NCBI GenBank assembly: GCA_021464245.1
Contig: JADCRB010000071.1
Coordinates: 4,727,681-4,791,680, forward strand
From: Carallia brachiata
Lineage: Eukaryota; Streptophyta; Magnoliopsida; Malpighiales; Rhizophoraceae
Length of the DNA stretch: 64,000 nt
Direction: 5' to 3'
Shown here: positions 51,075-63,790 of the stretch, one piece after another
How the letters are laid out: each line of letters opens with the position of its first letter
Position numbering within the stretch: the first letter of the stretch is position 1
Made by a program: the position numbers and the translations under genes
Notes under the pieces: generated by a model
Database searches by the model: none
What the model was told of the DNA's origin: nothing
What the model saw: only the letters and a program-made list of their open reading frames with translations

Positions 51075-53899
51075 AAGAGACACAAAAGACCCAACCTTAC
51101 TCTTTAGAAGAGTCTAAGGTTGTCACTGAAGATGCTATTGAGGTTGATGACTACCATAGTTATGTCAGGTCTTGCTGTCTTTTTTTTTTTTTTTAATTTT
51201 ATCTTTTCTTTTAGTTGCTCATATCATAAATTTTTATGATATTAAAAAAAAATAATGAAAGCATCGAAATTCTATATGAAAAAAAAAAATAAATTTACAT
51301 GTTAATTTCTCAAGTATGATGAAATTTGCTACTTATTAATTCTTTGAGCTCAGCTTAAAGTTTAAGGTTTGCGAGGTTGATTCCTTTACTAGAATCCTTT
51401 AATTTTGGCACATTATGGTAGGAGATACGAATTAATTGAAGTGTTTGTGAGTTACTTCGAACATTTGCGTACCCTAATGTTTTTTTCAAAAATTAATCCA
51501 AGACATTATTATATTTATTTTGTTTGTTATGATCAATGTTTGAATTGATCATGTTTTCTTAGGTGAACCTGTACATAGTAGCTTTCACCCACCTGAGCCA
51601 GTAAGTTACAATATTGGCATTGATAATACCTGTCATGTGATATACTTAGAGTGTGTTTGTTTTTACAGGAAAAAATTTTACAGGTTTTTGTTTCACGAAA
51701 ATTATTTTACATAGACAAAATTTGAGGAAAATTTTTAGATTTTCAGGTAAAATAACTTCTCCTTTTGCAGAATTGAAGTTATTTTCAGGAAAAACACAAA
51801 TTGTACTATAAGTAAGTGATAAAAGAAAATCATTATTTTTACTACAAATATTTTTCCCTGCAAATATTTTACAAATGTAAGTTATTTTACAGCAAACAAA
51901 CGGACCCTTTAGTATAAACAATAAAATTAGCCAATGACGTTTAAAATTCTATATTTTGCGATTTTATTGAATTTTAGTATTTTTCTATTAAGATACAAAG
52001 GTTTGTTATCTATTTGTTTTTTTTAATTAAAATTTTTATCTTCATTCTAAAGTTTTTATATTATAAGTCAAATTAAAAAAAAAAACCAGCATATCACGCA
52101 AGTTATATATATATATATATATAATATATATATCAACATTATATTTAAGAAGTTATGAAAAAATCTTCTTTAAACTTCTCATTATTTGTAGATACTTATT
52201 CAATATACTAGACTTATACCCACGCAATGCACAAGTTCAGTACAAAATCTTTATATATGAATATTATTTATGAATATTATTTTTAAATAATTTTTGTAAA
52301 TTAGTTGTTTATGGTTTCTTTAAAAAAAAAATATGAATAGATATATCCATAAAATATATACTTTTATGCGTGTAAAAAATTGTACGCTTCAATCTTGTTA
52401 GATTCTTGTATAACTTAAATAGAGTTCTGGCCTTTCATGATGAGCTCTTATTACTGCATTCAATTCTTCAATACAACTATCATTGGGTAAGCCTTTTAAT
52501 GGTTGGCTTTTGTAGTCCTGCTAGTGGCAAACCTAAAATATTTTCTCACTCAATGTATACATGTGAAGACAAAATAATCACATTAAATAATCAGTACTCT
52601 TTCAAGAAAAATCTCCAATATTGAAGGGTTAGAAATCTGTCAATGCTTGTAAGAAGATAAACCCTTTTCATTTCATGAGTTGAAGTATTCCCCCACTTCT
52701 CTCTCAAACAAATTCCTTACAATCTAAATCACGTTCAAAAAACTCAAACAAAAGGGGTGACAATATTTGCTACAAAATCAAAATCCAAAATTTGTGTGGC
52801 AAGTCAAAAGTTGTAGGTCTGCGTCTTAACTTTCTTTGGGCGTAAGAATTACTCAATTCTAATATCCGTAGTTAAAGTTATGTCCAAAATACCGATTAGT
52901 GCTCAGTTTGTGATAGGAAAGAATCCTAATTAGGATTGGTTTTCTTATTTCAGTGGAATTTCTCTCCAATAAATCTCCAAATCAGACCAAAACTCTTCTT
53001 TTATTATCTTTTTACTCCTCAATCAATAATTCTTCACCTTTATTCCACTAAATTGACTCAAATCAATCACGGTTGCCCTTTCCTACTAAAGAATGCAAAA
53101 AATAAATGAAATATCAATAAAACCAAATTCAAGTAGGAATAAAAATGCATAATTGAAAGTAAAATAAATAGAAAATATATCTCAAATTGAACATCATCAT
53201 TAAACTTCAAAGCTAATCCTTGTTCTTATGCTGATTTAGTTAATTTAAAGGTTGAATCAGGGCTCATCTGTGAACCTTACAATGGAAAAGGGTGGTTGCT
53301 TTGTGATTTTTGTAAAGGACAAAATACTAATGTTAAAGCTGGCAACAAGCAAATCTGCCACCGATGTCCCTCCTGTAGAGCTGTAAGTAGCCCAACTAAT
53401 GCTAATAATTAATGACATTGTGAGAAAGCAGATCTAAATATTCCTTCATAAGCCCCTTCAATGCCCGCCCTTCTACAGTGTGTTTGTGTCTTTACGTATC
53501 AGATTGGGTATTTTGGTTTTATGATCTCGATATTATTTCGTAGAAAAGGGTGTGTTCCTGATACAAATATTGCAGAATTAGTTTAAGTGCAATCAGATCC
53601 TTCTTGTCTTGTCCTCTTATGACAATGTTCATAATTACGCAATAATTGCAACTGTGTTTTCTTATTTATGCTAAATATCTGTTGTGGCTGGTATTGACCG
53701 AGAGTTGGATGAATATTACCTAATATTATTTTTCTCGTTTATATTTATAAATCCAAATCTTAATATTTGGTCAAAACAAGAATCCTTATTCCATGTTCAA
53801 TATTTGAAGCAAGTTGGATATGTCTTGTGTTCGAAGTGCAAAGTCTTTAAATGTCTTCCCTTTCCCGATAACAATGATGGTGAGGAACTATGCTTTTGA
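51075..53899 (+). CDS. DnaJ-type zinc-finger (BSD2-like) protein, partial gene or pseudogene
   Basis: Three or four exons give a cysteine-rich protein of the DnaJ zinc-finger/BSD2-like kind, whose better known members are small chloroplast chaperone-like factors. Proposed exons: 51075-51158 (ending EVDDYHS), 51563-51600 (EPVHSSFHPPEP), 53251-53382 (VESGLICEP to CHRCPSCRA) and 53810-53899 (QVGYVLCSKCKVFKC, stop TGA at 53897-53899). Frames join through all junctions. CXXC pairs CDFC, CPSC and CSKC are present, but the first reads CEPY rather than CXXC, so one zinc ligand is missing. The donor after 51158 is weak, and no first exon with a start codon or transit peptide was found upstream. It is probably degenerate or incomplete. 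A working gene with an unseen first exon cannot be excluded. Confidence 0.6.
51649..51908. mobile_element. PIF/Harbinger (Tourist-like) MITE, 260 bp
   Basis: The left end GAGTGTGTTTGTTTTTACAG and the reverse complement of the right end, AGGGTCCGTTTGTTTGCTGT, are alike, and the inner arms TTTTACAGG and CTGTAAAATAACTT are also complementary. It is flanked by TTA on both sides (51646-51648 and 51909-51911), the expected 3-bp target of this superfamily. It lies in the intron after the HPPEP exon of the zinc-finger gene. No coding capacity. Confidence 0.75.
52104..52133. repeat. TA microsatellite
   Basis: An alternating TA run of about 30 bases with one break, inside the long intron of the zinc-finger gene. 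Confidence 0.85.
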
Positions 53900-54586
53900 G
53901 CCATCTATTTTAATTTCCAATTATTATCATAGAGGAGCTAAGAATATTTCCATTTCTTTGCTCTGATTGTTAGAAGGCCCTGCTTTCAGGTATCTTTTCC
54001 TCTCCTTTAATGTAATTCTCTTAGAATATTTTTGTTGGGAAGCCTTATTCTAATGTATCAAGAGTAATGCTGGTTGTTGATTACTGATTCCTAATCTGTA
54101 TTTCTTTATCTTCATGGAAGTAAATGGGCTTGATTTTAGAACCGTTCAGCTGTCCCCATCGTTGATTGTGAAATGCAGCTGATTGCAATTTGTTACATTT
54201 TTAGTTGCTCGAGAAATGGGCCATGACCAGTGGGCTTATGTTCTTTCTGTGTTTGTAAATGGGGCTGCATAGCTTCTTTATGAAAGGCAAGTCCAATGGT
54301 GGTTGTGGATTAGTCGAAGAATGACACAATTCTTTAATAATTATTATCAATATTCTTTGATTTAAATTATAATTACTATTTTGTCCATCGTTTTGCTTGG
54401 ACAATTTTTAACCATGAAATGAAGCTATATATCTTTAAACTTTTACTTTCTCTCCAAAAGGTTGTAAATCTTCAGCCAACCGTAGAACACTAATTAATTT
54501 TCTTAATACTATTTCCAACGATTGTTTTGGGGTATTAGGTATTATGTCAACTATTAACGTCAGTCTCAGCTTTGCTGTACCTTGAA

Positions 54587-55086
54587 GGATATACATTTAT
54601 TTAATCTTAAATTTTTAAATTTTTTTTTATTTAAGTTTTAAATATTTTTGAAATTTCATTTCAGTTTTAAATCTTTTGATTTTGCTCCAAATCAGTCCTT
54701 CCGTTAGTCAAACTGTTGAAAATTACTGTTGACTAACGGAAATTTTTTTAAAAAGGTAAAATACACTATTTTAATTTACCAGTTAACAGAAATACGTTGT
54801 ATAATCTTAAAAGAATAAAAAAATAAAAAAAACTGAAAATCTCAACTTACATATTACTATTTGAAAGTAAAATATAAGCATTTAATAATAAAAAAAATTA
54901 AATAATATATTTTGCCTTTTTAAAAAAATTTCTGTTAGTCAACAGTAATTTTTAACGATTTAACTAACGGAAGGACTGATTTAGAGCAAAATCAAAAGGT
55001 TTAGAACTGAAATAAAATTTCAAAAAGGTTTAGAACTTAAATAAAAAAAAAATTTAAAGATTTAGGATTAAATAAATGCATATCTC
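54587..55086. mobile_element. Mutator-type MITE, copy B (about 500 bp)
   Basis: Same family as 40002-40507. The left end is GGATATACATTTATTTAATC, and the right end reverse complement begins GAGATATGCATTTATTTAAT. Long internal complementarity again includes CCGTTAGTCAAACTGTT. The flanking duplication GTACCTTGAA lies at 54577-54586 and 55087-55096 (9-11 bp depending on how the first base is assigned). Non-coding. Confidence 0.9.
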
Positions 55087-55096
55087 GTACCTTGAA

Positions 55097-55739
55097 GCAA
55101 TCAGAAGTTTGAAAACACATCACGTGCCTTAACAGCTCTGCCAACGCTGAGCTTGCTACTAAGTGTAGTTTTAAAATCAAAATCGGTTCTTAACCCAAAC
55201 AAGAGGTGTTGATGGTTTGTTGGTAGGTTGATGGTTCGCCGGTTTAATCATAGGTCAGGTTAATAGTTAATCCGCCGGATCAATCCTCCTATCGATTATA
55301 TTTTATTTGTTACAATTTTATTCAAAAACACTTGGCCTTTCAGCCAACAATGTAAGGTTAGTGTTCCATAATATGGTTCCCAAGCTCCCTATTTATAGTA
55401 GAAGCTCTTTTAGTTAGCACTGCACAATATTGTTGTAAAAATCAAATCGGATCGATCGGTCAGATCAGTTCAGCTAATGACTGGCAAGAGGTCCAGTTTG
55501 GTTTGTGGCTAGTTTTAATAAAAATCAGACCGGTCAAAACTAGTAAAAAATGAACCGATTAGACCAGTTCAAACTAGACAAAAAAATTCTTAAATTATAA
55601 TTTGACCCTAATTTAAATTATAATATAAGCTCTAAATTTAATTATAATTTTAATTCAATCTTAAATTTAATCAAAATTTTCAATTTAATCCTTAAAACTA
55701 AAAAAATTAATATTTAATTATTATATATAAGTATTTTTT

Positions 55740-55779
<40 letters not shown>

Positions 55780-58385
55780 TATCAATTCAACTTTAAACTA
55801 TTAATATTTCTAGTTCGATAATTAGTTTGATTTTAATAACCTTACTTTACATTACCAGTGTTGGATAATTCCACAGCACATAAAAAAAAAAAAAAAACAC
55901 AAGCCACAACCTCAAAGAACTTGTAAAGTATGAGAGGGGCTGCTAAATTTATATGGCAAAGACCCCTGTCTTATTTGGTTTTACTCTCGATGGGGCCTGG
56001 GCCACCAGTAGTTTCAGGGTAATGAAGTCACGTTGTTATGGCAAATAGAAAACCAACCATCTTGTTCACTAGTTTGTTGGGTTAATAGGTCGCTCGGTGT
56101 TTTTTCAATTTTAATAGGTTTTCTTGGTTTGTTTGTCCATTTGGTTAAAGCAAAGAACCAAACTAATTTTAATGTTCAGTTTGTTTGTCCATCCGGTTAA
56201 AACAAATAATTGAACCAGTTTTATTTTGATTCACTGGTTCTCAGGTTCAATTGTTGATCTAGTCTAGTTTGTAAAACTATACAACCATTTTAGCAAAAAA
56301 GGCCTTTTCTTTTCCTTATGTTGATAAACTTTAATAAATAGTTACTCCTCATATGATTCACCCTACTAATATACCTTTAATTGATTTGTAGTGCTTTTTT
56401 GGTCACGAAGGACCGTAGAATAAAAAGTAACCTATTTATTTTATAAACCCCACCATTTATTCAATCCTTAGAATAGGGTGTGAGACTTATAAGAAAAAAA
56501 GAGTTTTTGTATTGTGTACTTTATGATTTAATAAATTTTTTAATAGATAAAAAAATTATTTACATTCTTAATCTCTCGAGTGAGAATTTTATTGATTTGT
56601 AAAATTCAATAAGTGATTATTTAAGATATAATAATACTTATTAGCATTTATTTGTTATTAATAGTTGTGTTAATAATATTTTTTTCCTACCATTAGAGTA
56701 AAAAATAAAAATATTTCCTATATATATATATACTGGTTAGTTAATCACGATATTTCAATATTAAAAATTAAAACAAAATTAAAAATTTTAATTTTTATTC
56801 AATTCGATTAACTAAATATTCAATTTAGTTCATTTTTGTTAACTGAAATTTTTGGTCTTGTGAACAACCTTACATACAATATGCCCTTTGTACTTGTACA
56901 GAAAGAAAATAATGGACCATCGACAAAAAAAAAAAAGAAGAAGGAAGCCGTTGCCATGAATAAAATGTAGGTTGCCATGAATAAAATGATGAGATATTCT
57001 GCTGTTCAAAGAAAAGAAAAAAAAATGCTACTGCCTTTTACTTCATGCTGATCCCATCCATTGATTGTCTTCATACGACCGTTGAATTGGCGCGAAAACC
57101 TTGGTGCAATCCCAGCATTGCCATCGTCTCCAGCAAAGCAATTGTCTTGTCTCTAAGTTAATACATTTCAAAGCCACTGTGAGGTGTTGTGAATAGAAGA
57201 AGTCAATTAAAACTTGATGTGCTGGTTCTCAGTTCTATCATTTTTTTTTTTTTGATATATTGGTTCTAAACATAAAAATCAATTTTAACTAGTTTGGTTT
57301 TTGGTGTACCGCATGGCACATGCATTGTACTTAATTAAGTTACCAAATAAATGTAAACCCAATGCTGCAATTATCTATAACTAAGCCCAATTTAAGTTTC
57401 TTTTTGCAACCATTTGATTGGAAAGACTCGTGTCTTTTTTGTTGATTCAAGCTAATCTGAAATAATAAAAAGTCCAACCTTACTCTCACGATTAGTCTGG
57501 ACATATATTTATAACATAAAATCCTCAAAGGTGTATGGCCGGCTTTTAATTTTTGGACATCAATGGACAAATTAAATGCTATCTTAAAGCTAAATTCGCT
57601 TTCAATTTTGCATATAATTAACTTGTAAGGTGAATAAGTTCCTCTGCGGTCCAAAAATATGTAGAATATCTACCTTTGTGTGCGTGCATGATAAAAATTA
57701 GAAAGGAATATCCTTAATTACTAATATGCCATGTTTCCCAACAATACGGGACATTGCCTGTACCCCAATTAAGATCATTCGTCTATATGTTTCTATCTCA
57801 TTTTAGAAAAGAACTCTATTATACAACTTAATTTTAAATAATATTAACATAACCACACAATTTATTTAATGATATCTAACAATTTTTTTTTCAATTTCAA
57901 TCAATAAAAAAGAAATATCAATTTGATTATACTTTAATCCTACTTAAGAAATCCCACAAAATATTTCCTTTACGAAAGCTAGAAATATATATTGAAAGGT
58001 TGCGGCCGCCATTAGTCTAAATGTCTAATTTCTATGTCCATTAATGTTTTTAGGTAGATGGGCATCAAATGTTTGTACAACATCACCTAATGAAAATTTT
58101 ATGGGGAATCGGCGTGTTTCCATGCACACAATTTTGCTTTAAATTTTTATATCGGCATTCTTTCTGGCTATATAAGCTAGGTGCTCGCTTCAGCCAAAAA
58201 AAGATTGATGTACGATAACAGATTCCAAATTTCATAATTATTGTATTTTCTTGCGGCAAAGTTGAGTGTGCAGGTGATGGATTCTCATTATAAAAAAAGT
58301 TGAGGAAGGATATCTATGAATAATCCCAAACTTCAGTTTACAGATATGATAATTAACATCCTAATAGTACACTTTTTTTTTTCTT
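55097..58385. other. Repeat-like AT-rich DNA without a supported gene
   Basis: Between about 55190 and 56280 the words CGGTT, ACCGG and GGTTCAA recur (for example ATCGGATCGATCGGTCAGAT), which looks like an old non-autonomous transposon whose ends I could not fix. A TA run lies at 55747-55775. From 56300 to 58385 nothing is supported beyond small frames. Confidence 0.45.
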
Positions 58386-58887
58386 TTAAAAAAATATTAC
58401 TCCAATTAATAACAAGAGTGGATATCTTACATTATCGTATGTGATTCTTTTTGTCACCTGAAGACAAACGTGTAGGTTTTGTTGCCTTAAATTTGTTAGG
58501 TCAATGTCATATATGCGGGTACACTCGACCTGGAAAAAAATTGGTCTTATATGTGGATCCCATAAACTATAAGCATGAATGATTAATGGGGCCGACCACT
58601 TCTGAAGGTAACCCATTACCATCTACATTTAATTTTGCAGCCCATTGCTGTGTCAGCCTGCATGCATTTTGAAAATACTCTTTGCTTGTGCCATCCCCAA
58701 AGTTATTCTTTTTCCATAGCTCTCTATACACGCATTCCCCTTGCATTTCATATGGCTTACATTGCACTATTGATCGAGATTGCATAAGAATAATTTGAAT
58801 GAAGTCATAGCTATGTAATAAAGTTTTTATCTTTCGGCCACGAGATGTGGTTTTTTCTTTTGTTATTTGATATTCCTCTTTGTACAA
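58386..58887 (-). other. Coding-like minus-strand stretch, unassigned
   Basis: Two overlapping frames read 58887-58567 and 58622-58386. The first includes CVYRELWKKNNFGDGTSKEY and NACRLTQQWAAKLNVDGNGL, unusually protein-like for this AT-rich area. No domain is recognised, no splice pattern is certain, and no flanking exons were found. It may be an exon of an unrecognised gene or a pseudogene fragment. Confidence 0.25.
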
Positions 58888-59231
58888 AGTATGGAGAGAA
58901 TTAATGTGCGCGACAGTGTGACTTGCACCTTGTTTGGAAGAGTGATCTATACTACTACTTATAGTGATCTAATGGTAAAGAGGGTCCTTCTTTCCACGCA
59001 AGGTCATGTATTTCATCTTTCATCAAGGCATTTAGTGAGAGTGTTGGATTTCCTTACTAGGCTCATAGAATTGCTCCTCCGATGAATTTAGTCTGTAGTC
59101 CAACTCACTATATGGCATGAACATGCAAATTTTTTTGATGGGACTTTGGGTACCAATACTACCTCTGCTTTTCTATTTTACTGACCAGGAACATATAGAA
59201 GCAATATTTACTTGCGGCCTTGGGGGGGTGA

Positions 59232-59263
<32 letters not shown>

Positions 59264-62200
59264 GTTAACGGTAATTCAACTTCATGCCTTCATCAATAAG
59301 TGAACCAGGCCGCATTACTGTGAAAGAAAAAAAGAAACTTATGTATTTAATGTTAAATTAAAATTGGAAAAATAAAAAAAAGAAACGAAAGCAAAATTTC
59401 AGTGGCCAATAATATTCAATTTTAATCTGTTGTTTTGCATTTTTTTCAGCCCGAGTTAACAACAGACAATTTCGATAATATAATTTGTAGCACTTCTATA
59501 GAATGACCCTATGGTCATACGTGGCTATAAAGTAAATTCATTGGAAGATGACACAAGATTCTCATGTGCCCCGGCCCCCCCATTCGAATTAGCTTTCGGC
59601 TCTTTAGGTTCTTTTATATATGCAGCCGACTGCCGATCCGATTCTTAAAAAATATGACTTCTTTATCTTGCTAATTCCACACGTATGGATTTCTAATTAA
59701 TTGCCATATAGTTCTTAAATTGATTGCATATCCGTTGAAAGCTTATTCAAACAACTTAATTGACATACATTCAATCGACTACTAGTGTTTTTAGAAGGGT
59801 AATTAATCTTAGCGAGCTTTTGGATTATTGTTCATAGATCATTCGTTTATTGTGGCTATTCCTTTTTCCCAAAGAGTAGATGAACAGGTGGAGAACATGG
59901 CTGAGAACTAAGGACTTCCAATCTTGGATCCACCCTCACCATTGTGCAAAACATGCACGGCCCTTGAGGCTATTAAATTAGCCTTTGATGTTAATTTATG
60001 ACCTTTCCTCATGCTTGCACATGGTTGGTTCAATTCATATTGCTTGTATTTCCATATAGTCGTGGGGAATTAAAAAGCTACAAAAAAATCAGAAGTCGTG
60101 AATTGATAAGAGTAAATATTGATTGTTGTAAGTTATAACTAATTAGATAAGAGCATATACATATATAACAATTAGATATTGATCTACATGTCTATTTGGC
60201 AACTAAATGTTGGCAAACAACTACTATTTATCTACGAAGCATGACCTAACATCTTTTCCATATTCAGACACCAATAAATGTTATAATTAGCTGCAAATAG
60301 TGGACTTTTTCTTTTTCTTTTTGCCAAGTAAAAGAATATAAACTAGAGTTTAATGTTTTTCTAATTTGCAGTTTTTTTTTCCCTAACACAAAAAGTACAT
60401 GCTAAGATCGGTTCTTCTATTGTGTTTTTGAAAAATATCAAAAGGAAAAGGACAAAAAAAAAGAATAAAAGAAGAAGAAGAAGATATCCCAACGAAAGGG
60501 TAGCAACCGAATTCCTGGAGCCAATTAGTTGGGGTTATGTAGCAGTCGATCAGTTGTCTTGTGAGTTATCGCCTGGCCCCTTTCTTCAAATTGGAAGCAT
60601 GATATATACACTTCACCTAGAAGGGAATTGTCCTTTTCTTATAACTATAATAAGGGTAAGATATATACGAAAGCCCCTCTTAATTCCTTCCGCCATTCTT
60701 GTTTGAGTCACTATGTAGGAAGGGAAAGCAAGTGTATATTTGTAGTAAGGCCTAGTTCCTACACATGGGATTTGAGAATCTTGCAGGTGCGAATTAAGTA
60801 GATGAATTTTTCAGGCATAGTCGTTCAATATTCTTAGCCCATATCGACTACCTTGCTTGCAATGATTTGGAATTTAGATTCATTGTTCGGGCCAATGTAC
60901 TGAGAGCTTAATATATATATGATTTTTGAATCTTATATTCTGGCTAGGTTTTAGTGAAGAAAAGTGTAGAATTTATTCCTAATGGGTATATCACAAGGTT
61001 TATTTCTGGGTAGTGGGGAGTGAATATGATTCCAACATTCCTTTGTCCAATATATCTATGCGATAGATTTCTCGCGGATCTCGCGGATGCGCTTGAAACT
61101 ACGGTGGAAGCTTGAGTTAGCACGTCACAAAACATAGTGTGATACACTTAGCGTAACAGTTAAAGTTGTTTTTTTTTTTTTTTTTTTGTCTATTAGAGAT
61201 TCATTAAGACAGGTACGTAATTAAGTTAACTTTATCTTTCTCTTACATAAATCTTACATTTTCCTTTCTTAGATTAGAAATCAATGCCTCTAAAATATAA
61301 ATTTAAACTTTAACTATTATAATGTCTGCTGAGAATCCATTAATAGTTAAAGTTGATGAGCCTCCAAGCTTATATTTTAGATTTCAAACCTATATTTGGC
61401 TTGCATTAAAAAGATTTTTGTATTAATAAAAAAAAAACACCAACAATACATGTGTGGTTGGAGATATATAATTTTGTATTTGGTCGTATGTTCGCCAATT
61501 TGTCTTCTCACGCATTGTTACCAAACTTAGTCTGAAACATCACGCCAATAAAAGTTGGATAATTTATTTAACTAGTGAGTCACTAGTTGAATAAGAGAGT
61601 AAATTATATTTAATATTTTTCTAATACTAATATAAATCTTTTCTATTTTTCATATCTGACGTAGTTTTATTAATTTCAAGTGAATATAAATGTTTTTCTC
61701 ATAATTATAGAAATAAAATTGTATTTATTTGATATCGATGATAAATTGATATTGCAGGATATTATAGATGAAAGAGTAATAAATCATTTTGGTATAAAAT
61801 TTCAAAATAAAAATTCGAATTGAAAAAAAAAATGATTAGGATCAATGCTAAGAGACTAGTTTGACCAACAATTCGACCAAAATAATACGGATTAAAGGTC
61901 TATCTGTTGAAGTTAATTCATAATATACAAATACAACTTAGATTAATTAAGTCTTGTTTGATATACTTTCAATTGTTCAGTAGAACTAGATGTCAACTAT
62001 TGTACAAAGGCGCAATGTCTTAATTTATTGTATACCTAAATAAGGGATATAATTAGTATGCTTTTTAGTTAATTGTATATAACATTTGAGATTAATACAA
62101 TGGAGGGTTGCTCCAGTCTAATTCATATAATCAATTAATAGTGGTAAACATTATTTTGATTATCGAAGAACTGACCCAATATGGGATACAGTTTACCAAT

Positions 62201-63489
62201 TCACCACCTCATCGAGCCAGATCTGGTCGAGTTCAATAACATTGGTTTGCCTTTTATGTTTTTCATTTTTTCTTAAAAATAAAAAGTCAACGCAACAAAA
62301 TTGCATCTAACTAAATGAGCCCCCAGAAGAAAAAGAAGGAATTGGACAATCTTCCCTTTTTTTTTTCTAAAAATAAGAAATTAAGAATGATATTTACAGT
62401 TTTATCAACGAAAATTATATTACTTTTCTTATATAATAAGTTGAATCACTATACTGAATCAATACAAGATCATACTCTAATACCACTTGTAAAACCCCCA
62501 ACTACTTTTAAAATTGTGCAAGACCAAATCTACGTTTTTTTTTTTCCACCAAACATCTTGGTGGAAATTTGAATCCATGATTTCCATGATACAAATGAAT
62601 CCTCCAACGGCCACTAGACGGCAACGAGAGGCAGACTAGTGGTTCCATGTATACAGCCATGATAACAATCTTATAGGCAATTTTCCTTCGGAGTAGAATG
62701 TCATATTGATAACGTCAACAGGAAGAATTACTGAGCTCATCATCTGATACAATCTGGCACCTTCCAAGACAACGATGTCCGTTATTTTTTTTTTCTTTCC
62801 TTGTATACAAGATATCGGAAAATATAGCTAATCAATCGTATTAAAAAAAAAAAAATCCTGAAATGCACATAACTTTGGGCATCCTTCTAAGAACATTGAC
62901 CAATTTAGTTTTAATTCGTTCTCCACCAGCATTCAATGCAGCTTAGGCAGGTGATTCCCATTAATTGCATCCAAAAAAAAACATACAATTAAGATCCATA
63001 ACAATTATGAATTCGTGTCAATAAATTACTCAAAACTCAGTAATAGATCATACATTACATTTTATCATCAATAATAATTAGCAGACGGTTGTCTATGCGT
63101 GTATGTCACTGTTATCGCGTAAAGATAAGAAGTCATGTTTTGAGCAATGAGTTGTTAGGCAAAGTAAATACGTGATGAACTCCTAAAACTCTCATTTTTC
63201 AGCCGAAAATGAAGCGAAATAGCTTGAGAAGAAGAAACGGTTGCATAGTTTGTTGCGCGCATGCGGTACACGTTATTTGCAGTACTCTCTAACGAGAAAG
63301 CCGTGTTTGCCATTTTCATCTCAATTCCGGGCTACGAGCCGGTGGACATATATAATTAAGTTGACCAAAACCTTATTTAGTGGTACTTAATTAGCTTTTT
63401 CAATCTTTTGATTTCATAACTTATAACTGTCAGCCAATATAATATTGTGTCATCCCAACGTGCTTTATACAAAAAGAAAATTAAGGGGA
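58888..63489. other. AT-rich DNA without a supported gene
   Basis: It contains an ATT trinucleotide run at 59232-59262 and long T or A runs near 61170 and 62840. Several small frames (for example 60422-60706 plus, 61147-60944 minus) show no motif or splice context. Nothing else is supported. Confidence 0.45.
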
Positions 63490-63790
63490 AAGAAAAGTAT
63501 AATTATTATCATTTACTTTTCTTTCTCACTTTTTTTTTTCTTCACTTTCTACACCATTTTAAATAATTTTATTTTTTCTTCACTTTTTCTCTCACAAATT
63601 ACTATTCATTTTTTTTTCATCATACTTTCTCTCACATTTTTCTACCACTTTAAATAACTTTTTTTTCTTTCCACTTTTTTTCTCACAAATTACTATTTAC
63701 TTTTTTTTTTACTTACTTTCTTTCTATTAACTTTCTCCACCACTTCAAATAACTTTATTTTTTCTTCACTTTCTTTTTATTTCGCCTCTT
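63490..63790. repeat. Degenerate pyrimidine-rich tandem repeat
   Basis: A unit of roughly 90-100 bp recurs about three times. The phrase CACCA(T/C)TT(T/C)AAATAA(T/C)TTTATTTTTT appears near 63552, 63641 (as CTACCACTTTAAATAACTT) and 63739, separated by TTTTTCTCACAAATTACTATT-like segments. No coding content. Confidence 0.6.

Noticed and set aside
60944..61147. 67-codon minus-strand frame with a Ser/Ala-rich start
   Set aside because: No domain, no splice partner and no upstream promoter-like sequence. It could be chance in a locally higher-GC patch.
63445..63657. 70-codon plus-strand frame at the right edge
   Set aside because: It is a translation of a pyrimidine-rich tandem repeat (Phe/Ser/Ile runs), not a gene.
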